Shown: in pieces, positions 1 through 6,937 of the stretch
Layout: every line of letters begins with the position of its first letter
How positions within the stretch are numbered: the stretch's first letter is position 1
Notes under the pieces: model-generated
The model's database searches: none
Told to the model about the DNA's origin: nothing
What the model saw: only the letters and a program-made list of their open reading frames with translations
DNA from: an uncultured Blautia sp.
GTDB taxonomy: Bacteria; Bacillota; Clostridia; Lachnospirales; Lachnospiraceae
Direction: 5' to 3'
DNA length: 8,565 nucleotides
Assembly (NCBI GenBank): GCA_934394595.1
Contig: CAKRRX010000109.1
Coordinates: 1 to 8,565 of the forward strand
Translations under genes and position numbers: made by a program

Positions 1-161
1 GTGGATTTTCCGGAACCATTGTGCCCCAGAACGGCCACAAAATCGCCGGCTTCAATGTCCAGGTTTACATCATTGACGGCACGCTGTGTAGCTTCCACAT
101 TGCCATCCTCATCATACTTGAGATAGTCAAATCCCAGCTTGAACGCCTTGATAATTCCCAT
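1..161 (-). CDS. ecfA1: EcfA1, ATP-binding protein of an energy-coupling factor (ECF) transporter, N-terminal part only
   Basis: Only the first 53 codons are present; the gene runs off the left edge. EcfA1 pairs with EcfA2 as the ATPase dimer that drives the membrane protein EcfT and exchangeable substrate-binding S components, which import vitamins and metal ions. Seen here: an N-terminal segment with an acidic insert (YDEDGNVEATQRAV, about residues 16-29), then VNLDIEAGDFVAVLGHNGSGKS, whose GHNGSGKS is the start of the Walker A loop (residues 46-53). The insert before a GHNGSGKST loop is typical of EcfA1 rather than of generic ABC ATPases. The start ATG at 161-159 follows a GAGGA ribosome binding site with about 8 nt spacing. 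The ysxC stop lies only 18 bp upstream, so the gene is likely translated from the same mRNA. The Walker B, signature and Q-loop motifs are outside the window, so another CbiO-type ATPase cannot be fully excluded. Confidence 0.85.
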   Translation of the reverse strand, partial: MGIIKAFKLGFDYLKYDEDGNVEATQRAVNDVNLDIEAGDFVAVLGHNGSGKS

Positions 162-179
162 ATTTTTATTCCTCGTACA

Positions 180-812
180 TCAGACTTCTTTTTTCGCTGC
201 ATCCTGATTTTCAGTATCTGCCGGTGCAAAACCGGTCAGCTCATCCATCAGTGCCCAGATTTCATCTCTTCCCTGCTTGGTCTCAGCTGAGAAAGGAATG
301 ATTCTGCTGCCTGGGCGCAGTTTCAGTCCATCTTTGATTGCTTTTACATTCTTCTGTACCTGGCTTCGCTTCAGCTTATCCAGTTTGGTTGCAATGATGA
401 TAGGATTATAACCATTGTTTACGATCCAGTCATACATCAGCTTGTCATTGGCAGATGGGTCGTGACGGATATCGATCAGCAGAAAAACTGCCTTCAGCGT
501 CTGTGAAGTGTGAAGATATCTCTCGATCATTTTTCCCCATTTTGCCTTCTCTGTCTCCGGAACCTTGGCATATCCATAGCCCGGGAGATCCACAAGATAC
601 ATAAAATCATTTACATTGTAAAAATTGATAGTCTGTGTCTTTCCCGGCTGGGAACTGGTCCTGGCCAGCGCTTTTCGGTTCAGCAGGCCATTAATGAGGG
701 AGGATTTTCCCACATTGGATTTCCCGGCAAATGCGATCTCCGGTTTTCCTGTATCCGGTAGTTTGCTGGTGATACCGCAAACGATATCCAGTGAAACATT
801 TTTTATTACCAT
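180..812 (-). CDS. ysxC: YsxC/EngB (YihA) family ribosome-assembly GTPase
   Basis: A 210-residue TRAFAC-class GTPase of the EngB/YsxC/YihA family, which in other bacteria is needed for late assembly of the 50S ribosomal subunit in the cytoplasm. The full set of G motifs is visible: G1 GKSNVGKSS (residues 30-38), the G2 region PGKTQT (56-61), G3 DLPGYG (75-80), G4 TKLDK (142-146) and G5 SAE (175-177). Length is close to the family norm of about 195-210, with a short acidic-then-basic tail ([14 protein letters not shown]). The ATG at 812 is preceded by GAGAGG about 9 nt away, and the lon stop is just 18 bp upstream, so translation from the lon transcript is expected. Its place directly after lon is the classical Firmicutes arrangement. 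No internal promoter or terminator is visible between lon and this gene. Confidence 0.96.
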   Translation of the reverse strand: MVIKNVSLDIVCGITSKLPDTGKPEIAFAGKSNVGKSSLINGLLNRKALARTSSQPGKTQTINFYNVNDFMYLVDLPGYGYAKVPETEKAKWGKMIERYLHTSQTLKAVFLLIDIRHDPSANDKLMYDWIVNNGYNPIIIATKLDKLKRSQVQKNVKAIKDGLKLRPGSRIIPFSAETKQGRDEIWALMDELTGFAPADTENQDAAKKEV

Positions 813-830
813 TTATTCCAACCTCTCATT

Positions 831-3143
831 TCAGGCAAGTGCCCGCTCAAGCACTTCATTCATATTTTCCACAAAGGTGATCTTCAATCCGTCTGTGATC
901 TCTTTGTCCAGTTCCTTAATATCCGGCTTGTTTTCCTTTGGCACAAGCACTTCTTTGATCTTTGCATATTTTGCAGCCAGAAGCTTCTCTTTCAGGCCGC
1001 CGATAGGAAGCACCCTTCCTCGCAGGGTGATCTCACCTGTCATGGCAAGATCTGCTCTTACCGGCTTTTTGATAATGGCAGACAACATGGCTGTGGCCAT
1101 GGTAATTCCTGCAGACGGGCCATCCTTTGGCACTGCCCCTTCCGGAATATGTACATGGATATCATTTTCCTGGAAAAATTCCTGATCCACGCCATATCTG
1201 GATGCCACAGAACGAAGATAACTGATTCCTGCCTGTGCAGACTCCTTCATCACATCACCCAGCTGACCGGTAAGGACAAATTCACCTTTGCCAGGCATGA
1301 TATTTACCTCGATCTGAAGGGTATCTCCGCCAACCTGCGTCCACGCAAGACCTCTTGCAATACCAATCTCGTCTTTTTTGTTTGCCATCAGATAATTATA
1401 CTTTTCCTGCCCAAGGAAATCGGACAGGTTCTTACCTGTGACTGTAACCTTTTCTTTGCCCTCTTCCATAATAAGCCGTGCAGTCTTGCGGCAGATCTGA
1501 CCGATCAGGCGTTCCAGGCTCCGCACACCTGCTTCTTTTGTATAATTATTGATTATCTTGCGAAGGGCACCACCCTGGATGGAAAGTCTGCCCTTCTCGA
1601 TTCCATTTGCCTCCATCTGCTTGGGAATCAGATGTTCTTTGGCAATATGTTCTTTTTCATTTTCGGTATAACCGCTGATCTCAATGACCTCCATACGGTC
1701 AAGAAGGGGCCTTGGAATCCCCTGAATATCATTTGCAGTTGCAATAAACAGCACTTCGGAAAGGTCCTGGGGAATTTCCACATAGTGGTCATTGAAATGG
1801 TTGTTCTGCTCCGGGTCCAGTACCTCCAGAAGTGCGGAAGAAGTATCTCCCTTATAGTCACTGCTGGTTTTGTCAATCTCGTCCAGAAGCATCAGCGGAT
1901 TGGCAACCTTCGCCTGCTGAAGAGCCACAGTGATCCGGCCTGGCATAGCTCCCACATAAGTCTTTCTATGACCACGGATCTCAGCCTCGTCTCTCACACC
2001 GCCAAGGCAGATACGCACATAACGCTTGCCTGTAGCTTCCGCAACAGATTTGGCAATGGAAGTCTTACCGGTACCTGGAGGTCCCACCAGACAGAGGATC
2101 GGGGATTTTCCCTTGTGTGTCAGCTTGCGGACAGAAAGGAATTCCATGATTCGCTCTTTTACATCCTTCAGGCCATAATGCCCCTCTTCCAGGATCTTCC
2201 ATGCCGCCTTCAGATCCTCAGAATCTTCAGAACACTTGTCCCATGGAAGGGAAAGAAGTGTCTCGATATAGCCCCGCAGAATACTGCTTTCTGCGGCATT
2301 GGTACTGGTAATTTTGAATCTTCCGATTTCTTTGAAGATGCGGTCCTTCACTTCCTGGGATGCGGTAAGCTCTTTGGCTTTTCTTCGGAATTCTTCTGCT
2401 TCATCTGCAGTATTATCCTCTCCCAGTTCCTCACGGATCAGCTTCAGCTGCTCCCTCAGAATATACTCACGCTGATTCTTATCCACCCGTTTCTTCAGCT
2501 TCTGCTGAAGGTCACGGCTGATGTCCAGCACATTGATCTCATTGCTTAAAACAGCGCCAAGAAGTTCATATCTGTCAGAAAGCTTCGCTGCTTCCAGAAG
2601 CTTCTGTCTGCTCTGCCAGGAAAGAGGCAGATTCACACAGATCTGATCGATCAGCTCTCTTGTTTTCTCAATATTCATGATCTGGACTGCCAGTTCCTTA
2701 CCAATCTTGCCCCCTTTGGTGCAATAGGAGTGGAACAGATCCCGGATACTTCTGTACATAGCCTCAAGCACAGCCTGAGGCAGTTCCTCTTCTTCCTCAT
2801 TGATCAGAACCGTCTCGGCCCTGAGATATGGTGTGTCCTGCTCCAGGCCAAGAAGCTCGGCCCTTTTGGTGCCTTCCACAAGAACACGCAGCAGGTTGTC
2901 CGGAAGTTTTACAACCTGTTTGATATATGCCACAGTTCCCACCTGAAAAAGCTGTACAAAGCCCGGTTCTTCTATCTGCGGATCTTTCTGGGTTACCAGA
3001 AAGATCTTCTGATCCTGCAGCATTGACGCCTCAATTGCCTTTCTGGAACGTTCCCGGCTTACATCAAAATGGATGATCATTCCCGGAAGTATGGTGGTTC
3101 CTCGAAGGGCAATGGCAGGAAGTACATTGATCGGCTCACTCAT
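831..3143 (-). CDS. lon: Lon protease (LonA type), ATP-dependent serine protease
   Basis: A 770-residue LonA protease that unfolds and degrades damaged or regulatory proteins in the cytoplasm as a hexamer. Three regions are in the expected order: an N-terminal substrate-recognition domain (about 5-200) followed by a charged coiled-coil stretch (about 205-260), the AAA+ module with Walker A GPPGTGKT (354-361) and Walker B LMLLDEID (417-424), and the C-terminal protease domain. The catalytic Ser-Lys dyad is visible as S677 in PKDGPSAG and K720 in GGLKEK; their spacing of 43 residues matches E. coli S679/K722. No transmembrane segment is seen in the AAA+ domain, which separates it from LonB. The start at 3143 has an AAGGA motif about 11 nt upstream. 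The gene sits 19 bp after clpX and 18 bp before ysxC. No LonB paralogue lies beside it, unlike in Bacillus subtilis. Confidence 0.98.
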   Translation of the reverse strand: MSEPINVLPAIALRGTTILPGMIIHFDVSRERSRKAIEASMLQDQKIFLVTQKDPQIEEPGFVQLFQVGTVAYIKQVVKLPDNLLRVLVEGTKRAELLGLEQDTPYLRAETVLINEEEEELPQAVLEAMYRSIRDLFHSYCTKGGKIGKELAVQIMNIEKTRELIDQICVNLPLSWQSRQKLLEAAKLSDRYELLGAVLSNEINVLDISRDLQQKLKKRVDKNQREYILREQLKLIREELGEDNTADEAEEFRRKAKELTASQEVKDRIFKEIGRFKITSTNAAESSILRGYIETLLSLPWDKCSEDSEDLKAAWKILEEGHYGLKDVKERIMEFLSVRKLTHKGKSPILCLVGPPGTGKTSIAKSVAEATGKRYVRICLGGVRDEAEIRGHRKTYVGAMPGRITVALQQAKVANPLMLLDEIDKTSSDYKGDTSSALLEVLDPEQNNHFNDHYVEIPQDLSEVLFIATANDIQGIPRPLLDRMEVIEISGYTENEKEHIAKEHLIPKQMEANGIEKGRLSIQGGALRKIINNYTKEAGVRSLERLIGQICRKTARLIMEEGKEKVTVTGKNLSDFLGQEKYNYLMANKKDEIGIARGLAWTQVGGDTLQIEVNIMPGKGEFVLTGQLGDVMKESAQAGISYLRSVASRYGVDQEFFQENDIHVHIPEGAVPKDGPSAGITMATAMLSAIIKKPVRADLAMTGEITLRGRVLPIGGLKEKLLAAKYAKIKEVLVPKENKPDIKELDKEITDGLKITFVENMNEVLERALA

Positions 3144-3162
3144 CTGTTGTCAGATCCTTTCA

Positions 3163-4485
3163 TCAGGCTGTTTCAGGAGTGCCTTTTTTGCGCGCACGCT
3201 GGTTTCTTCTGCCTGTATTTGCAGCGCTTGCCGGCTGTGCAGGAGCTTCCCCATGAACGATCATAGGTTCCCCGGTTCCCTCTACAGCTTCTTTTGTAAT
3301 AATACATTTACGAATGGTATCATCTGATGGAGTTTTGTACATCAGATCCATCAGGGTACTTTCCATGATCGCACGAAGTCCTCTGGCTCCTGTCTTACGC
3401 TCCATGGATTTTCTGGCCATAACCTTAAGAGCTTCGTCCTCAAAATCAAGCTCTACACCATCAAGTTCAAACAGCTTGTGATACTGCTTGGTCAGTGCAT
3501 TCTTTGGCTCACGTAAGATGCGAAGAAGTGCATTCTCATCCAGTCCGTCCAATGTGACAACTACCGGAACACGTCCCACAAACTCCGGAATCAGACCATA
3601 ACGGATCAGATCCTCCGGCATTACCTGCTTAAACAGCTGGCCCACATTCTGCTCCTCTTTGGAGGTAACTTCAGCACCAAAACCAATTGCTTTGGTATCC
3701 TGTCTGCCTTCAATGATCTTCTCCAGCCCGTCAAAGGCACCACCGCAGATAAAGAGGATGTTGGTGGTATCGATCTGGATAAATTCCTGGTGTGGATGCT
3801 TTCTTCCTCCCTGCGGTGGAACACTTGCAACAGTTCCTTCCAGGATTTTCAGAAGCGCCTGCTGCACACCCTCTCCGGAAACATCACGGGTGATGGACAC
3901 ATTCTCTGATTTACGTGTGATCTTATCGATCTCGTCAATATAAATGATTCCATACTGGGCTCTGTCAATATCATAATCAGCTGCCTGAATGATCTTTAAA
4001 AGGATATTCTCAACATCCTCTCCTACATAGCCAGCTTCTGTCAGTGTGGTAGCATCTGCAATTGCAAATGGTACATTCAGAAGTCTCGCCAGCGTCTGTG
4101 CGAGGAGAGTCTTACCGGAACCGGTAGGTCCCAGCATCAGGATATTACTTTTCTGAAGCTCCACATCCAGATTTCTGGAAGCGGTCACACGTTTGTAATG
4201 ATTATATACCGCAACGGAAAGTGCTTTCTTGGCCTCGTCCTGTCCGATTACATAATCGTCCAGAATTGCATGGATTTCCTCTGGTTTCATCAGATTGATC
4301 TCTGATCCAAGAATGTCTTCCTGATCGTATCCTCCAAACTCTTCTTCCATGATCTCTGCGCAGATTCCCACACATTCATCACAAATGTAGGCCCCATCCG
4401 GACCTGCGATCAGCTTGCGGACCTGGTCCTCGGTTTTCTGGCAAAAGGAACATCTTACCTTTCCTTCTCTTATCTTCTCAGCCAT
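3163..4485 (-). CDS. clpX: ClpX, ATP-dependent unfoldase subunit of the ClpXP protease
   Basis: A 440-residue AAA+ unfoldase that recognises tagged or damaged proteins, unfolds them and threads them into ClpP. The N-terminal zinc-binding domain has C12, C15, C35 and C38 (CSFC...CDEC). The AAA+ part shows Walker A GPTGSGKT (119-126), the GYVG pore loop (152-155), Walker B IIYIDEID (180-187), an RKH pore loop (228-230) and the GARGLR sensor-2 motif (366-371). The IGF tripeptide that docks into ClpP is at 267-269, so the protein should pair with the ClpP encoded just upstream. It is somewhat longer than the 420-424 residues of the B. subtilis and E. coli proteins because of a basic, Ala/Pro-rich tail after about residue 409. 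The ATG at 4485 fits the conserved zinc-domain start; its AAAGGA motif is rather far away (about 14 nt). A separate promoter is possible in the 257 bp gap after clpP. Confidence 0.98.
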   Translation of the reverse strand: MAEKIREGKVRCSFCQKTEDQVRKLIAGPDGAYICDECVGICAEIMEEEFGGYDQEDILGSEINLMKPEEIHAILDDYVIGQDEAKKALSVAVYNHYKRVTASRNLDVELQKSNILMLGPTGSGKTLLAQTLARLLNVPFAIADATTLTEAGYVGEDVENILLKIIQAADYDIDRAQYGIIYIDEIDKITRKSENVSITRDVSGEGVQQALLKILEGTVASVPPQGGRKHPHQEFIQIDTTNILFICGGAFDGLEKIIEGRQDTKAIGFGAEVTSKEEQNVGQLFKQVMPEDLIRYGLIPEFVGRVPVVVTLDGLDENALLRILREPKNALTKQYHKLFELDGVELDFEDEALKVMARKSMERKTGARGLRAIMESTLMDLMYKTPSDDTIRKCIITKEAVEGTGEPMIVHGEAPAQPASAANTGRRNQRARKKGTPETA

Positions 4486-4565
4486 GAATCTCTAACTTTT
4501 CCTTTCTTACAAAAAATTGCAACAGTCCTGAGTTCCCTTCAAAGAGCCGGGATCTGAACCATTAC

Positions 4566-4594
4566 CATATATTGTCATTTCTCCCATTTTACAA
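4566..4594 (-). promoter_or_regulatory. Candidate promoter of clpX
   Basis: TTGTAA (4594-4589, 4 of 6) and TATATG (4571-4566, 4 of 6) are separated by exactly 17 bp on the minus strand. Transcription would start near 4559, about 74 nt before the clpX ATG. Matches are only moderate. The case is helped by the terminator-like hairpins just upstream, which would otherwise leave clpX-lon poorly transcribed. Confidence 0.4.
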
Positions 4595-4597
4595 GAT

Positions 4598-4623
4598 AAG
4601 ACCCCTGTTATTTCAGGAGTCTT
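4598..4623 (-). other. Third stem-loop in the clpP-clpX gap, resembling the one before clpP
   Basis: On the minus strand AAGACTCCTG pairs with CAGGGGTCTT (10 bp with one T-G wobble, 6 nt loop AAATAA), followed by a mixed TTATCTTG. It shares the CTCCTG...CAGGGG core, including the wobble position, with the stem-loop at 5351-5379. It ends 3 bp before the -35 box of the candidate clpX promoter. Confidence 0.6.
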
Positions 4624-4640
4624 TTCTTACAGTAGCATGC

Positions 4641-4671
4641 AAAAGAAAACTCCCACTGGGGGATTTCTTTT
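4641..4671 (-). terminator. Second hairpin after clpP, probable intrinsic terminator
   Basis: On the minus strand an A-rich arm (AAAAGAAA) and CCC core pair around a 3 nt loop with GGG and TTTTCTTTT. There are two internal mismatches. The T-rich arm can serve as the release tract, and the mirror arrangement could also work on the plus strand, so this may be bidirectional. It lies 72 nt after the clpP stop and, with the candidate promoter further on, could separate clpP from clpX-lon. Confidence 0.5.
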
Positions 4672-4678
4672 GTTTTAC

Positions 4679-4709
4679 AATGAAAGCCACAAAGCAGAGG
4701 GCTTTCATT
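4679..4709 (-). other. First stem-loop after clpP (10 bp perfect stem)
   Basis: AATGAAAGCC (4688-4679 complement pairing with 4700-4709) forms a perfect 10 bp inverted repeat with an 11 nt loop, beginning 33 nt after the clpP stop. It is not followed by a T run on the minus strand, so it looks more like a 3'-end-protecting or processing structure than a terminator. Confidence 0.6.
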
Positions 4710-4742
4710 TCGGATAATGCCGCCACCAGACAGCATTTTCTC

Positions 4743-5324
4743 TTATTTGTGAGCTACAACGCCGTCGATCAGACCATAAGCCAAGGCTTCCTCTGCGGAC
4801 ATATAGTTGTCACGGTCTGTATCCTTCTCCACAACCTCCAGAGGCTGTCCGGTATTTGCAGCCAGTATTTCATTTAATGTTCTCTTTGTCTTTGCAATGT
4901 GATCTGCCACAATCTGAATTTCCGTAGCCTGACCCTGAGCTCCGCCTGATGGCTGATGGATCATGATCGTGGAATTCGGAAGTGCAAATCTCTTGCCCTT
5001 GGTACCACCGGCAAGAAGGAATGCACCCATGCTGGCAGCCATTCCCAGACAAATGGTGGAAACGTCACATTTGATATACTGCATGGTATCATAAATAGCC
5101 ATACCAGCTGTCACAGAACCGCCTGGGCTGTTGATATAAAGCTGGATATCTTTTCCAGGATCCTCTGCCTCGAGGAAAAGCAGCTCTGCAACTACCAGGC
5201 TGGCAGTCACATCATTGACTTCCTCTCCGAGAAAAATGATTCTGTCCTTCAGAAGCCTTGAATATATATCGTAGCTTCTCTCCCCTCTGCTTGTCTGCTC
5301 AATGACATAAGGCACTAAACTCAT
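4743..5324 (-). CDS. clpP: ClpP, proteolytic subunit of the Clp protease
   Basis: A 193-residue serine peptidase of family S14 that forms the double-ring barrel used by ClpX and other Clp ATPases. The catalytic triad is complete: S98 in GMAASMGA, H123 in MIHQPSGG and D172 in TDRDNY, one residue shifted from the B. subtilis numbering (S97, H122, D171). The oxyanion-hole segment NSPGGS (65-70) is also present. Length is normal, and the N-terminus ([10 protein letters not shown]) is the usual short propeptide or axial-loop start seen in Firmicutes. The ATG at 5324 has a GAGGGA-type ribosome binding site about 5-6 nt upstream. It lies 110 bp after tig and 257 bp before clpX, both larger gaps than those further down the cluster, and both gaps contain stem-loops. 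This suggests that its level is adjusted separately from tig and from clpX-lon. Confidence 0.98.
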   Translation of the reverse strand: MSLVPYVIEQTSRGERSYDIYSRLLKDRIIFLGEEVNDVTASLVVAELLFLEAEDPGKDIQLYINSPGGSVTAGMAIYDTMQYIKCDVSTICLGMAASMGAFLLAGGTKGKRFALPNSTIMIHQPSGGAQGQATEIQIVADHIAKTKRTLNEILAANTGQPLEVVEKDTDRDNYMSAEEALAYGLIDGVVAHK

Positions 5325-5350
5325 ATATTCCCTCTTTTCTTATCAGGTAA

Positions 5351-5379
5351 GCGCCCCTGATCCTGGGATACAGGAGCGC
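5351..5379 (-). other. Stem-loop in the tig-clpP intergenic region
   Basis: On the transcribed strand GCGCTCCTG (5379-5371) pairs over 9 bp with CAGGGGCGC (5359-5351), with one T-G wobble and an 11 nt loop. No T tract follows; instead the RNA continues about 26 nt to the clpP start through the clpP ribosome binding site. It may be a processing site, a stabilising 5' structure for clpP mRNA or a weak attenuator. I see no convincing separate clpP promoter: TATAAG at 5386-5381 lacks a partner -35. Confidence 0.6.
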
Positions 5380-5434
5380 CCTTATACAAAATACTCTTCA
5401 TCCCTGCCGGGATATGCCATACTCTGCTTACAGA

Positions 5435-6742
5435 TTACTCAGCATCTGCTGCTTTCTCAACTTCTACTGCTGCGTCAGCGATAACAGTAACAGCTTTCTG
5501 AACAGCCATGTCTTTCTTCATCTGCTCCAGACCATCCTCGCCGATTGCAGTTCTGATCTTGTCAGCTTCCATCTTGTAAGCATCTGCCATCTTCTGGATC
5601 TCCTCTGTGATCTCCTCCTCAGACGGCTGGATATCCTCTGCCTCAGCGATCTTCTCAAGAACCAGTCTTGTCTGGATTCTCTTAAGAGCCTGTGGCTTCA
5701 TATCTTCCAGCATCTTGTCCATGCTCTGGCCTGTGAACTGGAAGTACTGCTCCATGGATAATCCCTGCTGCTGCATTCTTCTTGCAAAGTCATCCATCAT
5801 CTGACGGCTCTGGCTCTGAACCATAAGCTCCGGAATATCCATCTGTGCATTCTCAATTGCTTTATCTACAGCTGCATTCTCTTTTGCAGTTCTTGCTTCT
5901 TTTTCTTTCTTCTCTGTCAGGTTCTTCTTAACATCCTCTTTGTACTCAGCAAGAGTATCGAACTCAGATACGTCCTTAGCGAACTCATCATCAAGCTCAG
6001 GAACCTCTTTTGTCTCGATTTTCTTAACATCACACTGGAATACAGCTTCTTTGCCAGCAAGCTCTTTTGCCTGATATTCCTCCGGGAAAGTAACCTTAAC
6101 TTCTACGTGGTCGCCTGTGTTTGCGCCAACGATCTGATCCTCAAATCCTGGGATGAATGTACCGGATCCAAGTGTCAGAGCATAGTCGGAACCTTTTCCG
6201 CCGTCAAATGCAACGCCGTCAACAAATCCCTCAAAGTCGATGGTAGCGATATCGCCGTTTGCTGCTGCACGATCCTCAACAGTAACAGTTCTGGAGTTCT
6301 TATCCTGCTCTTTCTTGATCTCAGCGTCAACTTCCTCGTCTGTTACAACGATCTCAGTCTTCGGAACCTCTACACCCTTGTACTCTCCAAGAGTAACTTC
6401 TGGCTTGGTAGCTACATCAGCAGTAAAGATAAGAGCTTTTCCTGGCTCCATCTGTGTTACATTGATCTCTGGCTGGGAAACGATCTCAAGGTCGCAGTCA
6501 GCAACAGCTTTGCTGTACTCCTGCGGTACAAGGGAATTCACAGCGTCTTCCATGAATACACCCTTTCCATACATGCTCTCGATCATCTTTCTTGGAGCTT
6601 TGCCCTTACGGAATCCAGGAATGCTGATTCTGCTTTTCTGTTTCTGGTAAGCTTTCTCCATTGCCTTGTCTAAATCCTCAGCAGAAACTTCGATGGTAAG
6701 TTTCGCCATGTTTTTCTCTAATTTTTCCACCTGTAAACTCAT
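5435..6742 (-). CDS. tig: Trigger factor, ribosome-associated chaperone and peptidyl-prolyl isomerase
   Basis: A 435-residue trigger factor, the first chaperone met by nascent chains at the ribosomal exit tunnel. The N-terminal ribosome-binding domain contains the signature GFRKGKAPR (43-51). The FKBP-like prolyl isomerase domain follows (about 160-245, with GDIATIDFEGFVDG and FIPGFEDQIVG). The helical C-terminal substrate-cradling arms (about 250-435) are rich in Glu, Lys, Met and Gln, including QSQSRQMMDDFARRMQQQG. Length matches the family (about 425-435). The start at 6742 is well supported by a perfect AAGGAGG Shine-Dalgarno about 9 nt upstream; a methionine at residue 12 is a less likely alternative. 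It is the first gene of the proteostasis run and has its own candidate promoter about 100 nt upstream. Confidence 0.98.
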   Translation of the reverse strand: MSLQVEKLEKNMAKLTIEVSAEDLDKAMEKAYQKQKSRISIPGFRKGKAPRKMIESMYGKGVFMEDAVNSLVPQEYSKAVADCDLEIVSQPEINVTQMEPGKALIFTADVATKPEVTLGEYKGVEVPKTEIVVTDEEVDAEIKKEQDKNSRTVTVEDRAAANGDIATIDFEGFVDGVAFDGGKGSDYALTLGSGTFIPGFEDQIVGANTGDHVEVKVTFPEEYQAKELAGKEAVFQCDVKKIETKEVPELDDEFAKDVSEFDTLAEYKEDVKKNLTEKKEKEARTAKENAAVDKAIENAQMDIPELMVQSQSRQMMDDFARRMQQQGLSMEQYFQFTGQSMDKMLEDMKPQALKRIQTRLVLEKIAEAEDIQPSEEEITEEIQKMADAYKMEADKIRTAIGEDGLEQMKKDMAVQKAVTVIADAAVEVEKAADAE

Positions 6743-6848
6743 TTTCGTGTTCCTCCTTAATATTCAGGTAAATATTCGACCCAATATATGCTTTTGTCTG
6801 CGTTTATGCATGCGCAGGGTTTGCCCCTATTATTACAGTCATTTTAGA

Positions 6849-6857
6849 AGTATAGCA
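6849..6857 (-). promoter_or_regulatory. Extended -10 promoter of tig
   Basis: The minus strand reads TGC TATACT (6857-6849): a 5 of 6 match to TATAAT preceded by the TGn extension. No good -35 hexamer is found at 16-18 bp, as is usual for extended -10 promoters. The start site would be near 6842, giving a leader of about 100 nt. That leader contains a small CTGCG/CGCAG stem-loop (6798-6817) and ends in the perfect AAGGAGG ribosome binding site. A palindrome lies on the -35 position. Confidence 0.6.
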
Positions 6858-6868
6858 CAACCCAACCG

Positions 6869-6884
6869 AAAACACCAGTGTTTT
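6869..6884. promoter_or_regulatory. Palindrome over the -35 region of the tig promoter
   Basis: AAAACAC-CA-GTGTTTT is an inverted repeat with 7 bp arms and a 2 bp centre. Its middle falls where the -35 box of the tig promoter would be, 17 bp from the -10. The tiny centre argues against an RNA hairpin with the full stem and fits a dimeric DNA-binding protein site better. No known operator consensus is recognised. Confidence 0.35.
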
Positions 6885-6887
6885 TTT

Positions 6888-6934
6888 ATGGTTTTCCCTG
6901 TTATTCCTAAAAAAATCAGGGATTTTTGTACCAT
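6888..6934 (-). terminator. Candidate weak terminator after the DJ-1-family gene
   Basis: Directly after the TAG stop, the minus strand can form AAAAATC-CCT-GATTTTT followed by TT (6927-6909), an A/T-rich 7 bp hairpin ending in a T run. A larger alternative fold pairs TCCCTG (6922-6917) with CAGGGA (6900-6895) and ATGGT (6934-6930) with ACCAT (6892-6888). The two folds exclude each other. Read on the plus strand, the larger fold ends CAGGGATTTTTG, so it could also stop antisense transcription. Termination here is likely to be leaky. Confidence 0.4.
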
Positions 6935-6937
6935 TTC

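Noticed and set aside
1149..2549. Long open frame of 466 codons on the plus strand
   Set aside because: It lies wholly antisense to lon, is rich in Cys, His, Leu and Phe with no recognisable domain, and has no convincing ribosome binding site. It is a shadow of lon codon usage.
831..3143. Possibility of LonB or a fused double Lon
   Set aside because: There is one AAA+ module and one Ser-Lys protease domain, with an N-terminal LonA domain and no transmembrane segment.
5325..5434. Separate clpP promoter at TATAAG (5386-5381)
   Set aside because: No acceptable -35 hexamer is found at 16-18 bp and the TGn extension is out of register, so clpP is more simply read from the tig transcript.
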